In this document: positions 26,247 through 35,536 of the stretch, in pieces
Numbering within the stretch: position 1 is the first letter of the stretch
Layout: every line of letters begins with the position of its first letter
Assembly: GCF_023715605.1 (NCBI RefSeq)
Contig: NZ_JAMBOL010000014.1
Span: forward strand, 53,594 to 117,593
Direction of reading: 5' to 3'
Length of the DNA: 64,000 nucleotides
DNA from: Halalkalibacter oceani
Lineage (GTDB): Bacteria > Bacillota > Bacilli > Bacillales > Bacillaceae_D
The notes under the pieces: model-generated
Database searches by the model: none
What the model saw: the letters and a program-made list of their open reading frames with translations, nothing else
Told to the model about the DNA's origin: nothing
Program-made: the position numbers and the translations under genes

Positions 26247-27377
26247 ATGAGGATTTTTTTATATGAACTTAAGAAGTTGTTTACCTGGAAAATCATGCTG
26301 CTCCTTTTCATTGTCGCCTCCTTATTTTATCAGCTGTTTATCAGCTTTTATTTCGACCACTTTCCAAATGGCCGACCGAACGGCGACAGTCATCTTGTTT
26401 TAATCGAGATGAGGGAGGATTATGGCCGGTTTTTCGATGAGGAGGAGTTCGTTCATTTCCAGGAAAAATATGAAGAACGGGTCACTGAGGCCGATCAATT
26501 TTTGCAGGCGCGCCCCGAATACGTTGAAGCCGGAATGGGCACCTATGCCGATTTTAGAAACCGTTCCGTTGAGGGAGAGTATGAGCTTAGCAGCCGGCTC
26601 CTGTTTGACGAGGGAGTGGATCTTTTCTGGGAGCTGCAGGCACGTGAATATATGATCGAGCGCTATAGCAGGATTGGTACGCTGTCAAATGATTACAATG
26701 AAGCCCAGCAGTCGCGGGAGCAGCAATTAATTGACAGCGGGCAGATAACGGCGATTTTCTCGGGTGAAATTTTTTCTAATTACAATTCTTTGATCACTTA
26801 TACGACGGTGTTGATCCTGCTTAGTTTAATGGTGTTGCTGACGCCGGTCTATTTGCGGGATCGCCGCACTCGTCTCGTCGAGCTGCAATATACATTCAAG
26901 AAAGGGCGGCCGCTGCTGATTACAAAGCTTTTTGCCTCTCTGACCGCCAGCTTTTTGCTAATTACAGTTTATTTGGCGGCGCTCTTCCTGCTTTATCGCG
27001 GGAATAACACCGCCATGTTTTTAGATGCGCCGATCAATTCATTCTTTAATTATGAGATGATTTCCTGGTTTGATCTGACGTTCAGTGATTATATCGCGCT
27101 GACGATCGGCGCTGTTTATTTACTCGGCTTTCTTTTCACGCTGCTTATCTTCTTTATTTCAAGTGTCGTCCCAAATTATATTAGCGCGGTCGGCGTACAG
27201 GTGCCGCTTGCTTTTGTCAGCTTTTCGATTGGGCTTGACTACTTGCTTGAGCACTTGACCACTTTCTGGCTGCCGGTCTACATGCAGCCGCTCTTATATG
27301 GCTGCCTGATTACCGGCGCCATAATCCTGATCGTCGTGAGATGGCGGCGGGAAAGACAGGCTGATGTGCTTTACTAA
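26247..27377 (+). CDS. ABC-2 type permease, second subunit
   Basis: 376-residue membrane protein with the same topology as the preceding gene: N-terminal helix, extracytoplasmic region to about residue 170, then about six helices. AAAGGAG precedes the start, 12 bases after the first permease. It ends the sigma/ABC operon and is followed by a strong terminator. Confidence 0.8.
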   Translation: MRIFLYELKKLFTWKIMLLLFIVASLFYQLFISFYFDHFPNGRPNGDSHLVLIEMREDYGRFFDEEEFVHFQEKYEERVTEADQFLQARPEYVEAGMGTYADFRNRSVEGEYELSSRLLFDEGVDLFWELQAREYMIERYSRIGTLSNDYNEAQQSREQQLIDSGQITAIFSGEIFSNYNSLITYTTVLILLSLMVLLTPVYLRDRRTRLVELQYTFKKGRPLLITKLFASLTASFLLITVYLAALFLLYRGNNTAMFLDAPINSFFNYEMISWFDLTFSDYIALTIGAVYLLGFLFTLLIFFISSVVPNYISAVGVQVPLAFVSFSIGLDYLLEHLTTFWLPVYMQPLLYGCLITGAIILIVVRWRRERQADVLY

Positions 27378-27395
27378 CAAACGGAAAAGCTAGTA

Positions 27396-27437
27396 GCAGC
27401 CCGGACGCTGATCAAGGTCCTGGCTGCGATTTTTTTG
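27396..27437 (+). terminator. Terminator of the sigma/ABC operon
   Basis: GCAGCCCGGAC pairs with GTCCTGGCTGC (one mismatch) and is followed by seven T residues. Confidence 0.9.
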
Positions 27438-27476
27438 ATATACTAGTAGAAATACCGTTTTTTGGAGGACAATGGA

Positions 27477-28100
27477 ATGAAGAAAACGCTTTTCGTTTTG
27501 TCTGTCATACTCTTGCTGTTCATGATCAGCACACTCTATTTCTACAATGAAAAAAAGCCAGCAGAACAGGAACTGCTTCTTTATAAAGAAAGAGTGAGTC
27601 AGATGTATTCCTATACGCTCTATCATCAAGTTGACTATTTAGATAGAATTGTTGATGAAATTGGCGAGCTTGAGAATGCGGCCAATGCCGAGGAGGAACA
27701 TCTTCATCTACATTCTATCCATCAACTCGTTGATAGTATGACGTTGCACAGATCGAATCTTTTGGACGCTTTGTTCCTTCTTAATGATCATTCAAATCTC
27801 GTTTATGACTTTGAAAGTTATTTGACGAGCTTTCAGACAGAATTAAAGAAGGTGGCAGAGAGACAACATAAAGCTCAGCTTAGTCAAATCGCTGCTAACA
27901 TTGAAAGTGATGTCCAGTACCTCCGTCGCGTTTTGGAGGATACTCTTGCAACTAGCCGCTATCAAGATGAACCATTACATAAATTTTACGAAGCTTACCG
28001 AAGCATGTGGGAGAAAGTAAGCGAAATAAACGCCGGCAGTGGTTCCGCCCTGCGCCAAGTCCGTACCGAGGAAATCCCGGTACGGACTTTTTTTGCTTAG
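27477..28100 (+). CDS. Unknown membrane-anchored protein
   Basis: 207 residues, not recognised. One N-terminal hydrophobic segment (residues 5-22) is followed by a mostly helical, charged extracytoplasmic domain with coiled-coil-like heptads between about 30 and 150. The ATG at 27477 follows GGAGG by 8 nt. The last dozen codons are the stem and T-run of a terminator, so the true C terminus is unusual: the stop codon lies after the terminator. It stands alone between two operons, and its 3' end touches the AraC gene end. Confidence 0.7.
   Translation: MKKTLFVLSVILLLFMISTLYFYNEKKPAEQELLLYKERVSQMYSYTLYHQVDYLDRIVDEIGELENAANAEEEHLHLHSIHQLVDSMTLHRSNLLDALFLLNDHSNLVYDFESYLTSFQTELKKVAERQHKAQLSQIAANIESDVQYLRRVLEDTLATSRYQDEPLHKFYEAYRSMWEKVSEINAGSGSALRQVRTEEIPVRTFFA
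28057..28094 (+). terminator. Terminator inside the 3' end of the preceding gene
   Basis: AAGTCCGTACC pairs with GGTACGGACTT, followed by T residues. The stem and T-run are read as codons up to the stop at 28098-28100. Confidence 0.85.
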
Positions 28101-29149
28101 TCACTTTCCTCAAATGACAGATTGACCGGCTGATCGGGTAAGGATTCCGCAAAATCAAGATTCGTCGTCGGAACCTGGCTGGACACCACGTCAAACTTCA
28201 GGCTGTCTACCCAAATGCAGCCTTTTCCTTCTAAGAGGACACCGAATGAAATGACGGCGCTTGTGTCGGGAATATCAAGTACAATCGCATAATGGTTCCA
28301 GTTCTGACTGTCTTTCAGCGGACGGTTGCTCATATTATCAAATTGGAGGATGTCTGAAGAGGCATCATCGACTCTCATCCACAGTCCGGAAAACCGTTCA
28401 ACATTTTCTGTTTTCAAAAATCCTGACAGCTTGAGGCGTTTACCCCGATAAGCATCTGCTCTGAACTCCTGCATCATCGTAGCGAAACCGCTAACCTCTT
28501 GCCTAGCCAAGGACTTCAAGTAACCCGCCGAGCGCCCATGATGGTAGACTTTGTGATCGATCCCCATTTCATAGCTGTACGGTGTGCTGCCGCTAAGGAA
28601 CCAGCCCTTTATCGGTTCTTGTTTAGCCTGAGTCATCGTTGTTTCCTCCTTTTGCCGCAAAAGCGGGGTCATGAGTTTTCGATATTTTCCAGGTGGAAGC
28701 CGGTACACTTTTTTGAAGGCTCGCGTAAAAGCTTCCTGTGATTCAAACTGAAAATCAAAGGCGAGCTCAAGAATTTTCCTGTCGCTCTGAATCAGCAGAC
28801 TAGCGGCCTGGGCGAGTCTCCTGAAGCGAATATAGTCGCTGATTGTGTAGCCGAGTGCCTGCTGAAAAATCCGGTGAAAATGAGAAAGCTGCTGAAAAAG
28901 TACGATTTTTACCTTTTCAGCAGCTTTTTCGTAATGGGCGTAGCCGTTGCCTGGGTTTGAAAGTCTTGCTATGAGTGGGTTTCTCGAAGCAAGGCGCGCA
29001 ACGCGCGGAGCCATTACTCTTCTTCGAGATACAAAAAAGGAAGTTTTGCATTGGCCTCCATGAGTGGCGACCACGTTTAATGTCAATGGCCAATCAAGGT
29101 TGGTTTCAATGTAGTAAATCGCTTTATTCACCGTACTGTCATGTTTCAT
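28097..29149 (-). CDS. AraC-family regulator with repeat inserted in its first helix-turn-helix
   Basis: The N terminus begins like an AraC DNA-binding domain (VNKAIYYIETNLDWPLTLNVV), then after Gly-Gly a 55-codon insert (28889-29053) appears, after which the domain resumes with LSHFHRIFQQALGYTISDY and the second helix-turn-helix. Without the insert the motif would read ATHGGLSHFHRIFQQ, a normal AraC helix-turn-helix. The insert is a copy of the dispersed repeat and keeps the frame. Residues after about 175 form a ligand-binding-like beta domain typical of some Bacillus AraC proteins. The start follows AAGGAGG by 6 nt. The protein is probably inactive or altered in DNA binding. Confidence 0.8.
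   Translation of the reverse strand: MKHDSTVNKAIYYIETNLDWPLTLNVVATHGGQCKTSFFVSRRRVMAPRVARLASRNPLIARLSNPGNGYAHYEKAAEKVKIVLFQQLSHFHRIFQQALGYTISDYIRFRRLAQAASLLIQSDRKILELAFDFQFESQEAFTRAFKKVYRLPPGKYRKLMTPLLRQKEETTMTQAKQEPIKGWFLSGSTPYSYEMGIDHKVYHHGRSAGYLKSLARQEVSGFATMMQEFRADAYRGKRLKLSGFLKTENVERFSGLWMRVDDASSDILQFDNMSNRPLKDSQNWNHYAIVLDIPDTSAVISFGVLLEGKGCIWVDSLKFDVVSSQVPTTNLDFAESLPDQPVNLSFEESD
28889..29053. repeat. Dispersed structured repeat, copy B (inserted in AraC gene)
   Basis: 165 bases, an exact multiple of three. On the plus strand it contains the GCTGCTGAAAAAG-type hairpin module, then the nested-stem module at 28930-29016: GTAATGG pairs with CCATTAC, CGTTGC with GCAACG, and CTTGCT with AGCAAG around the conserved TGGGTTT loop. 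The paired sequences differ from copies D and F but remain complementary. Confidence 0.8.
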
Positions 29150-29219
29150 ATCCACCCTCCTTCATTTGTAGAATACCAAAATGCACGCAAGTAAACTTGA
29201 TCGAAATTGCGAAAATGTT

Positions 29220-29253
29220 TTGACATCTGGAATACATGTATTGTAGTATACAA
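29220..29253 (+). promoter_or_regulatory. Promoter and operator of the GntR/glucuronate operon
   Basis: TTGACA (29220-29225) and TAGTAT (29244-29249) are 18 nt apart. The perfect inverted repeat TTGTA-GTA-TACAA (29241-29253) covers the -10 box, and the 12-bp palindrome AATACATGTATT lies between the boxes. A GntR dimer bound here would block transcription. Confidence 0.7.
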
Positions 29254-29315
29254 GTATGCAAATAGATTAATTGCTAATCATCTGTTATTTTGGAACTAAA
29301 AAAGGTGGAGTTGTC

Positions 29316-30017
29316 ATGATTCATAACGAGAATACGAATACCGTGCAAACAAACGTGTACAACATTATCAAAAACGAGATTGTGAAGTTCAATTTAGTTC
29401 CAGGACAAAAAATTACAGAGAACAAAATTGCAGAAAAGCTTAATGTCAGTCGGACTCCGGTCAGGGAAGCGTTTTTGCGGCTTAAGCAGGAAGGGCTGAT
29501 CGTAGTCTATCCGCAGCGCGGCTCGTTTATTTCGTTGATTGATCCAGAGCATGTGGAAGAGGCGAGGTACATGCGGGCAACATTAGAGATTGCCACTGTT
29601 GAATTGGCATTTGACCATGTTTCCGAAGAGATGCTGGTCAAGCTTGAGGAGAATCTGCAAATGCAAAAGAACAGCATCGCCGAAAAGCGGTATGAGGATT
29701 TCTTCGAGTACGATCAGGATTTTCATAAAACGATTTTTGAAGCATGTAACAAGCTGCGTGTCTGGGATTATATGCAGGGAATGATGTTCAACCTGAATCG
29801 TATCCGGATGCTTAGCCTTGCTTCGAACTATCATTGGGAAACACTTTTATTACAGCATGAGCAAATTATCGACAGCATGAGAAAGAATAAACGTGATCAA
29901 GCGCGTCAAGTTATGACGGATCATATGGGGCTTCAATCAATTGATTTTGCCAAGTTCATGCAGGAGTACCCGCAATATTTTTACAAGGCTACGGCCGAGA
30001 AAAGTGTTTTATGGTAG
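29316..30017 (+). CDS. GntR-family regulator (FadR subfamily, FCD domain)
   Basis: Probable repressor of the glucuronate operon. The N-terminal winged helix is seen in TENKIAEKLNVSRTPVREAF (residues 37-56); the C-terminal all-helical FCD domain has metal/ligand His and Asp residues in DQDFHKTIFEACNK and TDHMGLQSI. The ATG at 29316 follows AGGTGGAG; the longer upstream frame has no binding site. It is first in the operon with a palindromic operator over its promoter, so autoregulation is likely. UxuR/ExuR-like sensing of a uronate intermediate is inferred from context. Confidence 0.88.
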   Translation: MIHNENTNTVQTNVYNIIKNEIVKFNLVPGQKITENKIAEKLNVSRTPVREAFLRLKQEGLIVVYPQRGSFISLIDPEHVEEARYMRATLEIATVELAFDHVSEEMLVKLEENLQMQKNSIAEKRYEDFFEYDQDFHKTIFEACNKLRVWDYMQGMMFNLNRIRMLSLASNYHWETLLLQHEQIIDSMRKNKRDQARQVMTDHMGLQSIDFAKFMQEYPQYFYKATAEKSVLW

Positions 30018-30067
30018 ACAAGCTTGAATGCGATTATATGAAAGCGGTGACATGGATGGAATTTCCT

Positions 30068-30080
30068 TTGTCATAGACAA
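30068..30080 (+). promoter_or_regulatory. Second GntR operator-like site
   Basis: TTGTC-ATA-GACAA is a perfect 13-base inverted repeat with the same TTGT-N5-ACAA frame as the site at 29241-29253. It lies 25 bases before the TRAP receptor gene, so it may regulate an internal promoter or fine-tune elongation. Confidence 0.5.
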
Positions 30081-30104
30081 AACCAAGCATAAGGGGGAAA
30101 TAGG

Positions 30105-31142
30105 ATGATGAAGAAAGCGTTTTTTCTAGGAAGCTTGATTCTTTTACTTCTTTTGGCTGCCTGCGGCGGCAATCAAGAAAGCTCAGGAGGGGATGCGACA
30201 GGGGATTCAGGAGGATCTGAAGGCTCCGAAGAGGGAAGCTATGCATTAAACATTGGTATTGTTGTGACAGAAAATGATCCAATCTATGAAGGGCTGGTTG
30301 AATTTAAAAACAATGTGGAAGCGCGTACAAACGGAGACTTAACGGTCGAGATTTATCCAAACTCGCAATTAGGTGATACGGCGGAAATTCAAGAGCAGGC
30401 GATGGCCGGTGCAAACGTCGGAACGGTGGCCGATGCCGGCATCATGGCCGATTTTAATCATGAGATGGGAATTTTGCAAGGGCCTTATTTGCTGGAAGAT
30501 TACGAGGAAATCAAGACGGTGACCACATCCGACTTGTTTCAGGGCTGGGCGGATGATTTGGCGGCTGAACACAATTTGAAAATTTTGTCGATGAACTGGT
30601 ACCAGGGTGCCCGTCATATGGTGACGAATAAGCCGATCCATGAGCCTGCCGATTTGAATGGATTAAGCATTCGGACGATTGGCGCCGACGTCTTTCTAAA
30701 ATCAATTGAGGCGATGGGAGCCAACCCAACCGGACTGGCCTGGGCTGAGGTTTATTCAGGAATTCAGCAGGGCGTTATTGATGGCGCCGAGGCGCAGCAT
30801 CCTGCCACTCACGGAGCAAGTTTGTATGAAGTGGCTGATTACTTATCGAAAACCGCTCATTTTCAGTTGGTAACAGGGCTCGTGATTGGCGATACATGGT
30901 TTAACAGTTTACCAGAGGAATATCAAACGATTGTGCTGGAGGAAGCTGTGGCCGGCGGGGAGTTTGCCTCGCAGCGTGTGATGGATCAACTCGATGAGTA
31001 TGAAGCAATGATGGCTGAGGCAGGAATGGAAATTATCGAAGTAGATACCGCTCCTTTCAGAGAAGCGACAGATACAGTGTATGAGCAGTTCGAAGGCTAT
31101 GCCGAGCTGCGCGAGCAAATCAATGAGCTGTTAGGGCATTAA
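30105..31142 (+). CDS. TRAP transporter substrate-binding lipoprotein, probably for uronates
   Basis: Receptor of the DctP family, 345 residues, lipobox LAACGGN (Cys20). Landmarks are VEIYPNSQLGDTAEI, LNGLSIRTIGADVF and SGIQQGVIDGAEAQ near residue 225. AAGGGGG precedes two adjacent ATGs. The downstream enzymes degrade D-glucuronate, so glucuronate or a related uronate is the probable ligand. Unlike the other binding-protein genes in the window, no hairpin separates it from the permease gene. Confidence 0.9.
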   Translation: MMKKAFFLGSLILLLLLAACGGNQESSGGDATGDSGGSEGSEEGSYALNIGIVVTENDPIYEGLVEFKNNVEARTNGDLTVEIYPNSQLGDTAEIQEQAMAGANVGTVADAGIMADFNHEMGILQGPYLLEDYEEIKTVTTSDLFQGWADDLAAEHNLKILSMNWYQGARHMVTNKPIHEPADLNGLSIRTIGADVFLKSIEAMGANPTGLAWAEVYSGIQQGVIDGAEAQHPATHGASLYEVADYLSKTAHFQLVTGLVIGDTWFNSLPEEYQTIVLEEAVAGGEFASQRVMDQLDEYEAMMAEAGMEIIEVDTAPFREATDTVYEQFEGYAELREQINELLGH

Positions 31143-31198
31143 AACGGCAGAAGGCCGGGCGAAAACGAGTAAGGATGAGAAATGGGAAGGTGACCTTC

Positions 31199-31690
31199 AT
31201 GTTAAAAGTGCAAAAATATATCATTTTAATAGAAGAAAAGCTGACGAAGCTTTTATTAATCGCCGTTGTCGGATTAGTATTTTTTGCAGCTGTATTTAGA
31301 TGGGGGGGCTTTCCTGTTGCCTGGTCAGTCGAAATGGCCCAGCTTCTCTTTATTTGGATTATTTTTCTCGGGGCAAATCAGGCATTGCGGAACAACCGGC
31401 ATATTGGCGTTAATATTCTGACGGAAAAACTGCCGGAGAAGGTGAGAATCGCCGTAGCGGTTCTGATGGATCTCCTCGTGGGAGCGTTTCTGATTTTCAT
31501 GATTTATTATGGCTTTCAGCATAGTCTGCATCACTCATTGCGATCGATTCAAAACTTGCCGTTGAGCTATTCCTATATTACAACGGCGATTCCGGTTGGC
31601 TGTTCTTTGATGCTGCTGACACTTATTTTTAAATGGAGCCGGGCGCTGTCTGCGCAGCGGAATCGTAAAGTAGGTAGAGATGATGAATAA
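31199..31690 (+). CDS. TRAP transporter small permease (DctQ family)
   Basis: Four-helix small subunit, 163 residues from the ATG at 31199, which is preceded by GGAAGGTGA. An ATG at 31175 in the same frame is possible. The family-like stretch SVEMAQLLFIWIIFLGANQALRNNRHIGV is present. It lies between receptor and large permease. Confidence 0.88.
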   Translation: MLKVQKYIILIEEKLTKLLLIAVVGLVFFAAVFRWGGFPVAWSVEMAQLLFIWIIFLGANQALRNNRHIGVNILTEKLPEKVRIAVAVLMDLLVGAFLIFMIYYGFQHSLHHSLRSIQNLPLSYSYITTAIPVGCSLMLLTLIFKWSRALSAQRNRKVGRDDE

Positions 31691-31735
31691 GAGATGTCAT
31701 TTGAATGCAGAGGCTTGCTGCAGGGAGGTGCCGGG

Positions 31736-33016
31736 ATGCTGATCGTCGTGATAGTCTTTGTGGTTTTATTGTTACTGAATATGCCGATCGCTTTTACGAT
31801 TGGGATTTCCGGTTTGCTCTTTTTTATTCTTGAACCAAATTTGCCTATTAACCTAGCAATACAGCGCTTTGTGTCGGGAACACAGTCCTTCCCGCTTCTG
31901 GCCGTTCCATTCTTTGTTCTCGCAGGGAATTTGCTTAATGCGACCGGGATTACGAAGCGTCTGATCCGGTTTGCCAACGCGCTCACCGGCCATTTGGTTG
32001 GCGGCCTGGCACACGTCTCAATCGTTCTTAGTGCGCTAATGGGCGGGATTTCCGGTTCGGCCAATGCCGATGCGGCGATGCAAAGTCGAATTTTGGCGCC
32101 GCAAATGATGCAAAAAGGCTACTCCGGTGGTTACTCGGTTGCTGTCATTGCCGTCAGTGCTTTAATTACGGCGACGATTCCACCGAGCATTGGGCTTATT
32201 CTCTATGGGTTTGTCGGTCAGGTTTCGATTGGACAGCTGTTTATTGCCGGGATCGTTCCGGGGATTTTGATGACATTGCTCTTAATGATCGCCGCCTTCG
32301 TGATCGCCAAGAAAAATGATTACGACCTTGATCGGCCGCGGCGGGCGACATTTAAGGAAGTCGCGGTCGCCTTTAAAGAAAGCTTTTGGGGCTTGCTCTT
32401 TCCGGTTATTTTAATTGTCGGAATCCGTTTTGGCGTGTTTACTCCTTCTGAAGCGGGCGCCTTTGCTGTCGTCTATGCTTTCATTATCGGGAAGTTCGTC
32501 TATCGCGAGCTTGATCAGAAAAGCATGCGCACGGTGCTGAAGGATACGGTCGAAGATAACGGGGTCATCATGCTGATAATTGCTGCGGCTTCGATTTTAG
32601 GCTATGCGATTACGTTTGCCAGAATTCCGCAGACGACGGTCAATACCCTTTTAGGCATTACGGAAAATCCGGTGATCATCATGTTGATTGTTCTGCTGTT
32701 TTTATTGCTTGCCGGCATGGTGATGGAAAGCACGGTGAATACGATTCTTCTGACTCCGATTCTGCTGCCGGTCGTGACTAGTATCGGCGTCGACCCGGTT
32801 CATTTCGGCGTCATCATGATGACGATTGTCACGATGGGAGGGATGACTCCGCCGGTAGGGGTGACGATGTATACGGTATGTTCGTTAACCGGGGTTTCAG
32901 TTGCGGATTATATAAAATCGGCTACTCCTTTTTTACTGGCGGTGATTGTGCTGATTGCGTTAATGACGATTTTCCCGCAGATTGTCATGTTTTTGCCGGA
33001 ATTGTTAATGAGATAA
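31736..33016 (+). CDS. TRAP transporter large permease (DctM family)
   Basis: Large permease of 426 residues. The ATG at 31736 follows GGGAGGTG; the 14 codons upstream in frame are not family-like. Landmarks are GISGSANADAAMQSR near residue 115, TIPPSIGLILYGF near 155, FTPSEAGAFAVVYA near 240 and TMGGMTPPVGVTMY near 370. It is followed without gap by uxaC. Confidence 0.92.
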   Translation: MLIVVIVFVVLLLLNMPIAFTIGISGLLFFILEPNLPINLAIQRFVSGTQSFPLLAVPFFVLAGNLLNATGITKRLIRFANALTGHLVGGLAHVSIVLSALMGGISGSANADAAMQSRILAPQMMQKGYSGGYSVAVIAVSALITATIPPSIGLILYGFVGQVSIGQLFIAGIVPGILMTLLLMIAAFVIAKKNDYDLDRPRRATFKEVAVAFKESFWGLLFPVILIVGIRFGVFTPSEAGAFAVVYAFIIGKFVYRELDQKSMRTVLKDTVEDNGVIMLIIAAASILGYAITFARIPQTTVNTLLGITENPVIIMLIVLLFLLLAGMVMESTVNTILLTPILLPVVTSIGVDPVHFGVIMMTIVTMGGMTPPVGVTMYTVCSLTGVSVADYIKSATPFLLAVIVLIALMTIFPQIVMFLPELLMR

Positions 33017-33034
33017 ATGAAGTGGGGTGAGCAA

Positions 33035-34438
33035 ATGAAAACCTTTATGGACGAGGAATTCCTGTTAGAAACGGAGACCGCGAAACGGCTCTATCATGAT
33101 GTTGCGAAGGAGATGCCGATCTTTGATTATCACTGTCATTTATCGGCACAAGACATTGCGGAAAACAAACAGTTCCAAACGATAACGGAAGCGTGGCTAA
33201 GTGATGACCATTATAAATGGCGGGCGATGCGCGCCCGTGGTATTGAAGAAGCGTATATTACCGGAGAGAAGGATGAAAGGGAAAAGTTTCAGAAATGGGC
33301 TGAAACCGTCCCCCATTTAATAGGGAACCCGCTTTATCACTGGACTCATTTAGAGCTGCGGCGCTGTTTTGGTATTGAGGAGATTTTAACCCCCGCCAAT
33401 GCGGAATTGATTTGGCAGACATGCAACGAGCTTTTGCAGAAGCCATCCTTTTCCGCGCGGGAATTGATTCAAAAATTCAACGTCAAAGCATTATGCACGA
33501 CGGATAATCCGGTTGATTCGCTGGAATATCATAAGCAGTTGAAAGAGGATCAATCCTTTGAGGTCAGTGTATTACCTACTTTCAGGCCGGATGAGGCGCT
33601 GCAAATTGAATTGGCCGGCTTTGACGACTGGCTGCACAAGCTTGAAGCGGTCACTGACATGCAGATTACAACGTACCGCGATTTTATTGCTGCCTTGGAG
33701 CTGCGGGTCGCCTATTTTCATGATGCAGGCTGCCGCTTGTCAGATCACGGCCTTGATCAGCCTTTCTATCAGCAAGCAACGGAGCAGGAAATCGAGCAGC
33801 TGTTTCAAAAGCGGATTGTGAGCCGGCAGCTGACTGCCGAAGAAGCATTGAAGCTGCGTACAGCGACTCTTTTGGCGCTCGGAAAAATGTATGCGGAAAA
33901 AGGATGGGCGATGCAGTTTCATATTGGCGCTTTGCGGAGAACGAATACGAAAATGCAGCGGATGGTAGGGGCGCATGCCGGGTTTGATTCAATTGCCGAT
34001 TTTACGTATGCTGAAGACCTCGCCCGGCTGCTTGATACACTTGATCAGACGGATGAGCTTCCGAAAACGATTCTCTATAACCTGAACCCGCGTGATCATT
34101 ATATGGTCGCGTCAATGGCCGGCAATTTTCAAGGAGGCAGGCCGGGGAAGATTCAATTTGGCACGGCCTGGTGGTTTAACGACCAGCGGGACGGAATGGA
34201 AGAGCAAATGAAAATTCTCGCTAATGTCGGCGTCTTCTCCAGCTTTGTTGGTATGCTGACGGATTCCAGGAGCTTCCTGTCTTACACAAGGCATGAATAT
34301 TTCAGACGGATTCTCTGCAACCTGATTGGTCATTGGGTCGAAAATGGAGAATACCCTGATGATTACGCTTTTTTAGGAGAGCTTGTTGAAAATATTTGCT
34401 TTCACAATATTCATTCCTATTTACTGGAAGCTCACTAG
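33035..34438 (+). CDS. uxaC: Glucuronate isomerase
   Basis: Interconverts D-glucuronate and D-fructuronate, the first step of hexuronate breakdown. The 467-residue protein has the metal-binding start FDYHCHLSAQDIAENK near residue 25, VKALCTTDNPVD near 150 and MQFHIGALRRTN near 295, all typical of UxaC. The ATG at 33035 follows GGGGTGA; a start six codons earlier would overlap the previous stop. It is followed by uxuA and uxuB, giving the path to 2-keto-3-deoxygluconate. Confidence 0.95.
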   Translation: MKTFMDEEFLLETETAKRLYHDVAKEMPIFDYHCHLSAQDIAENKQFQTITEAWLSDDHYKWRAMRARGIEEAYITGEKDEREKFQKWAETVPHLIGNPLYHWTHLELRRCFGIEEILTPANAELIWQTCNELLQKPSFSARELIQKFNVKALCTTDNPVDSLEYHKQLKEDQSFEVSVLPTFRPDEALQIELAGFDDWLHKLEAVTDMQITTYRDFIAALELRVAYFHDAGCRLSDHGLDQPFYQQATEQEIEQLFQKRIVSRQLTAEEALKLRTATLLALGKMYAEKGWAMQFHIGALRRTNTKMQRMVGAHAGFDSIADFTYAEDLARLLDTLDQTDELPKTILYNLNPRDHYMVASMAGNFQGGRPGKIQFGTAWWFNDQRDGMEEQMKILANVGVFSSFVGMLTDSRSFLSYTRHEYFRRILCNLIGHWVENGEYPDDYAFLGELVENICFHNIHSYLLEAH

Positions 34439-34456
34439 AACGGAGGTTCACATCAG

Positions 34457-35536
34457 ATGAAAATGGTATTCCGCTGGTTTGGTGAGGGAAACGATACGGT
34501 TCCGCTGAACCATATAAGGCAAATTCCAGGGGTGGAAGGAGTCGCTTGGGCTCTTCATGATATCCCGGCCGGAGAAGCGTGGCCGCTTGAACGGATGCTG
34601 AAGATCAAGCAGGAGGCTGAAAAGTACAACTTACATATTGACGTCGTTGAGAGCGTGAATATTCATGAGGATATTAAGCTGGGGGCAGCGACACGGGATA
34701 CGTATATCGAAAATTATAAGATCACGATTGAACGTCTCGCTCAAGTCGGAGTTAAGGTGATTTGCTATAATTTTATGCCAGTGTTTGATTGGGTGCGCAC
34801 GAACCTTTTTGAACCGCATCCGGATGGGTCGACCGGCCTTTTTTATGAAAGGGCGAAGCTGGACGATATGGACCCATTGGAGTTGGTAAAGCAAATAACG
34901 AAGCATGAAGATTTTACGATGCCCGGCTGGGAGCCTGAACGGTTGAAATATTTGACGGAGCTGTTTGCGCGTTATCAGGGGGTTACCGAGGCGGATTTAT
35001 GGGAAAATCTGCGTTACTTCTTAGAGGAAGTCGTTCCCGTCGCGGCGAAATATGGTATAACGATGGCAATTCATCCTGATGACCCGCCATGGTCTGTATT
35101 CGGCCTGCCGCGGATCGTCACCAATCAGAAAAATATCCGCAAAATATTGCAGCTGGTCGATAGCCCGGCCAATGGGGTCACCTTATGCAGCGGCTCGCTC
35201 GGCGCGAACGGCGAGAATGATCTGGTAAAGATGATTAAGGAGTTTGGTGACCGAATTGCTTTCGCCCATATTCGCAATGTGAAACTGTTTGAAAATGGGG
35301 ACTTTATTGAAACGTCTCACCGGACAAAGGATGGCACCGTTGATATTACGAGTATCGTTAAAGCGTATCATGACATGAATTTCAAAGGCTACGCGCGCCC
35401 CGACCACGGCCGTCATATTTGGGATGAGCAGTGCCGCCCGGGCTACGGCCTTTATGACCGGGCGCTAGGGATTATGTATGTATGGGGAATCTGGGATACG
35501 CTGAGTCAGCTTAAGGGGGAGCAGTCATGCGAATGA
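34457..35536 (+). CDS. uxuA: Mannonate dehydratase
   Basis: Dehydrates D-mannonate to 2-keto-3-deoxygluconate. The 359-residue protein has the UxuA landmarks [15 protein letters not shown] at the start, [18 protein letters not shown] [11 protein letters not shown] near 105, metal ligands in [14 protein letters not shown] near 205, and [11 protein letters not shown] near 315. CGGAGG precedes the start. It overlaps uxuB by 10 bases. The kinase and aldolase for the product are not in the window. Confidence 0.95.
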   Translation: MKMVFRWFGEGNDTVPLNHIRQIPGVEGVAWALHDIPAGEAWPLERMLKIKQEAEKYNLHIDVVESVNIHEDIKLGAATRDTYIENYKITIERLAQVGVKVICYNFMPVFDWVRTNLFEPHPDGSTGLFYERAKLDDMDPLELVKQITKHEDFTMPGWEPERLKYLTELFARYQGVTEADLWENLRYFLEEVVPVAAKYGITMAIHPDDPPWSVFGLPRIVTNQKNIRKILQLVDSPANGVTLCSGSLGANGENDLVKMIKEFGDRIAFAHIRNVKLFENGDFIETSHRTKDGTVDITSIVKAYHDMNFKGYARPDHGRHIWDEQCRPGYGLYDRALGIMYVWGIWDTLSQLKGEQSCE

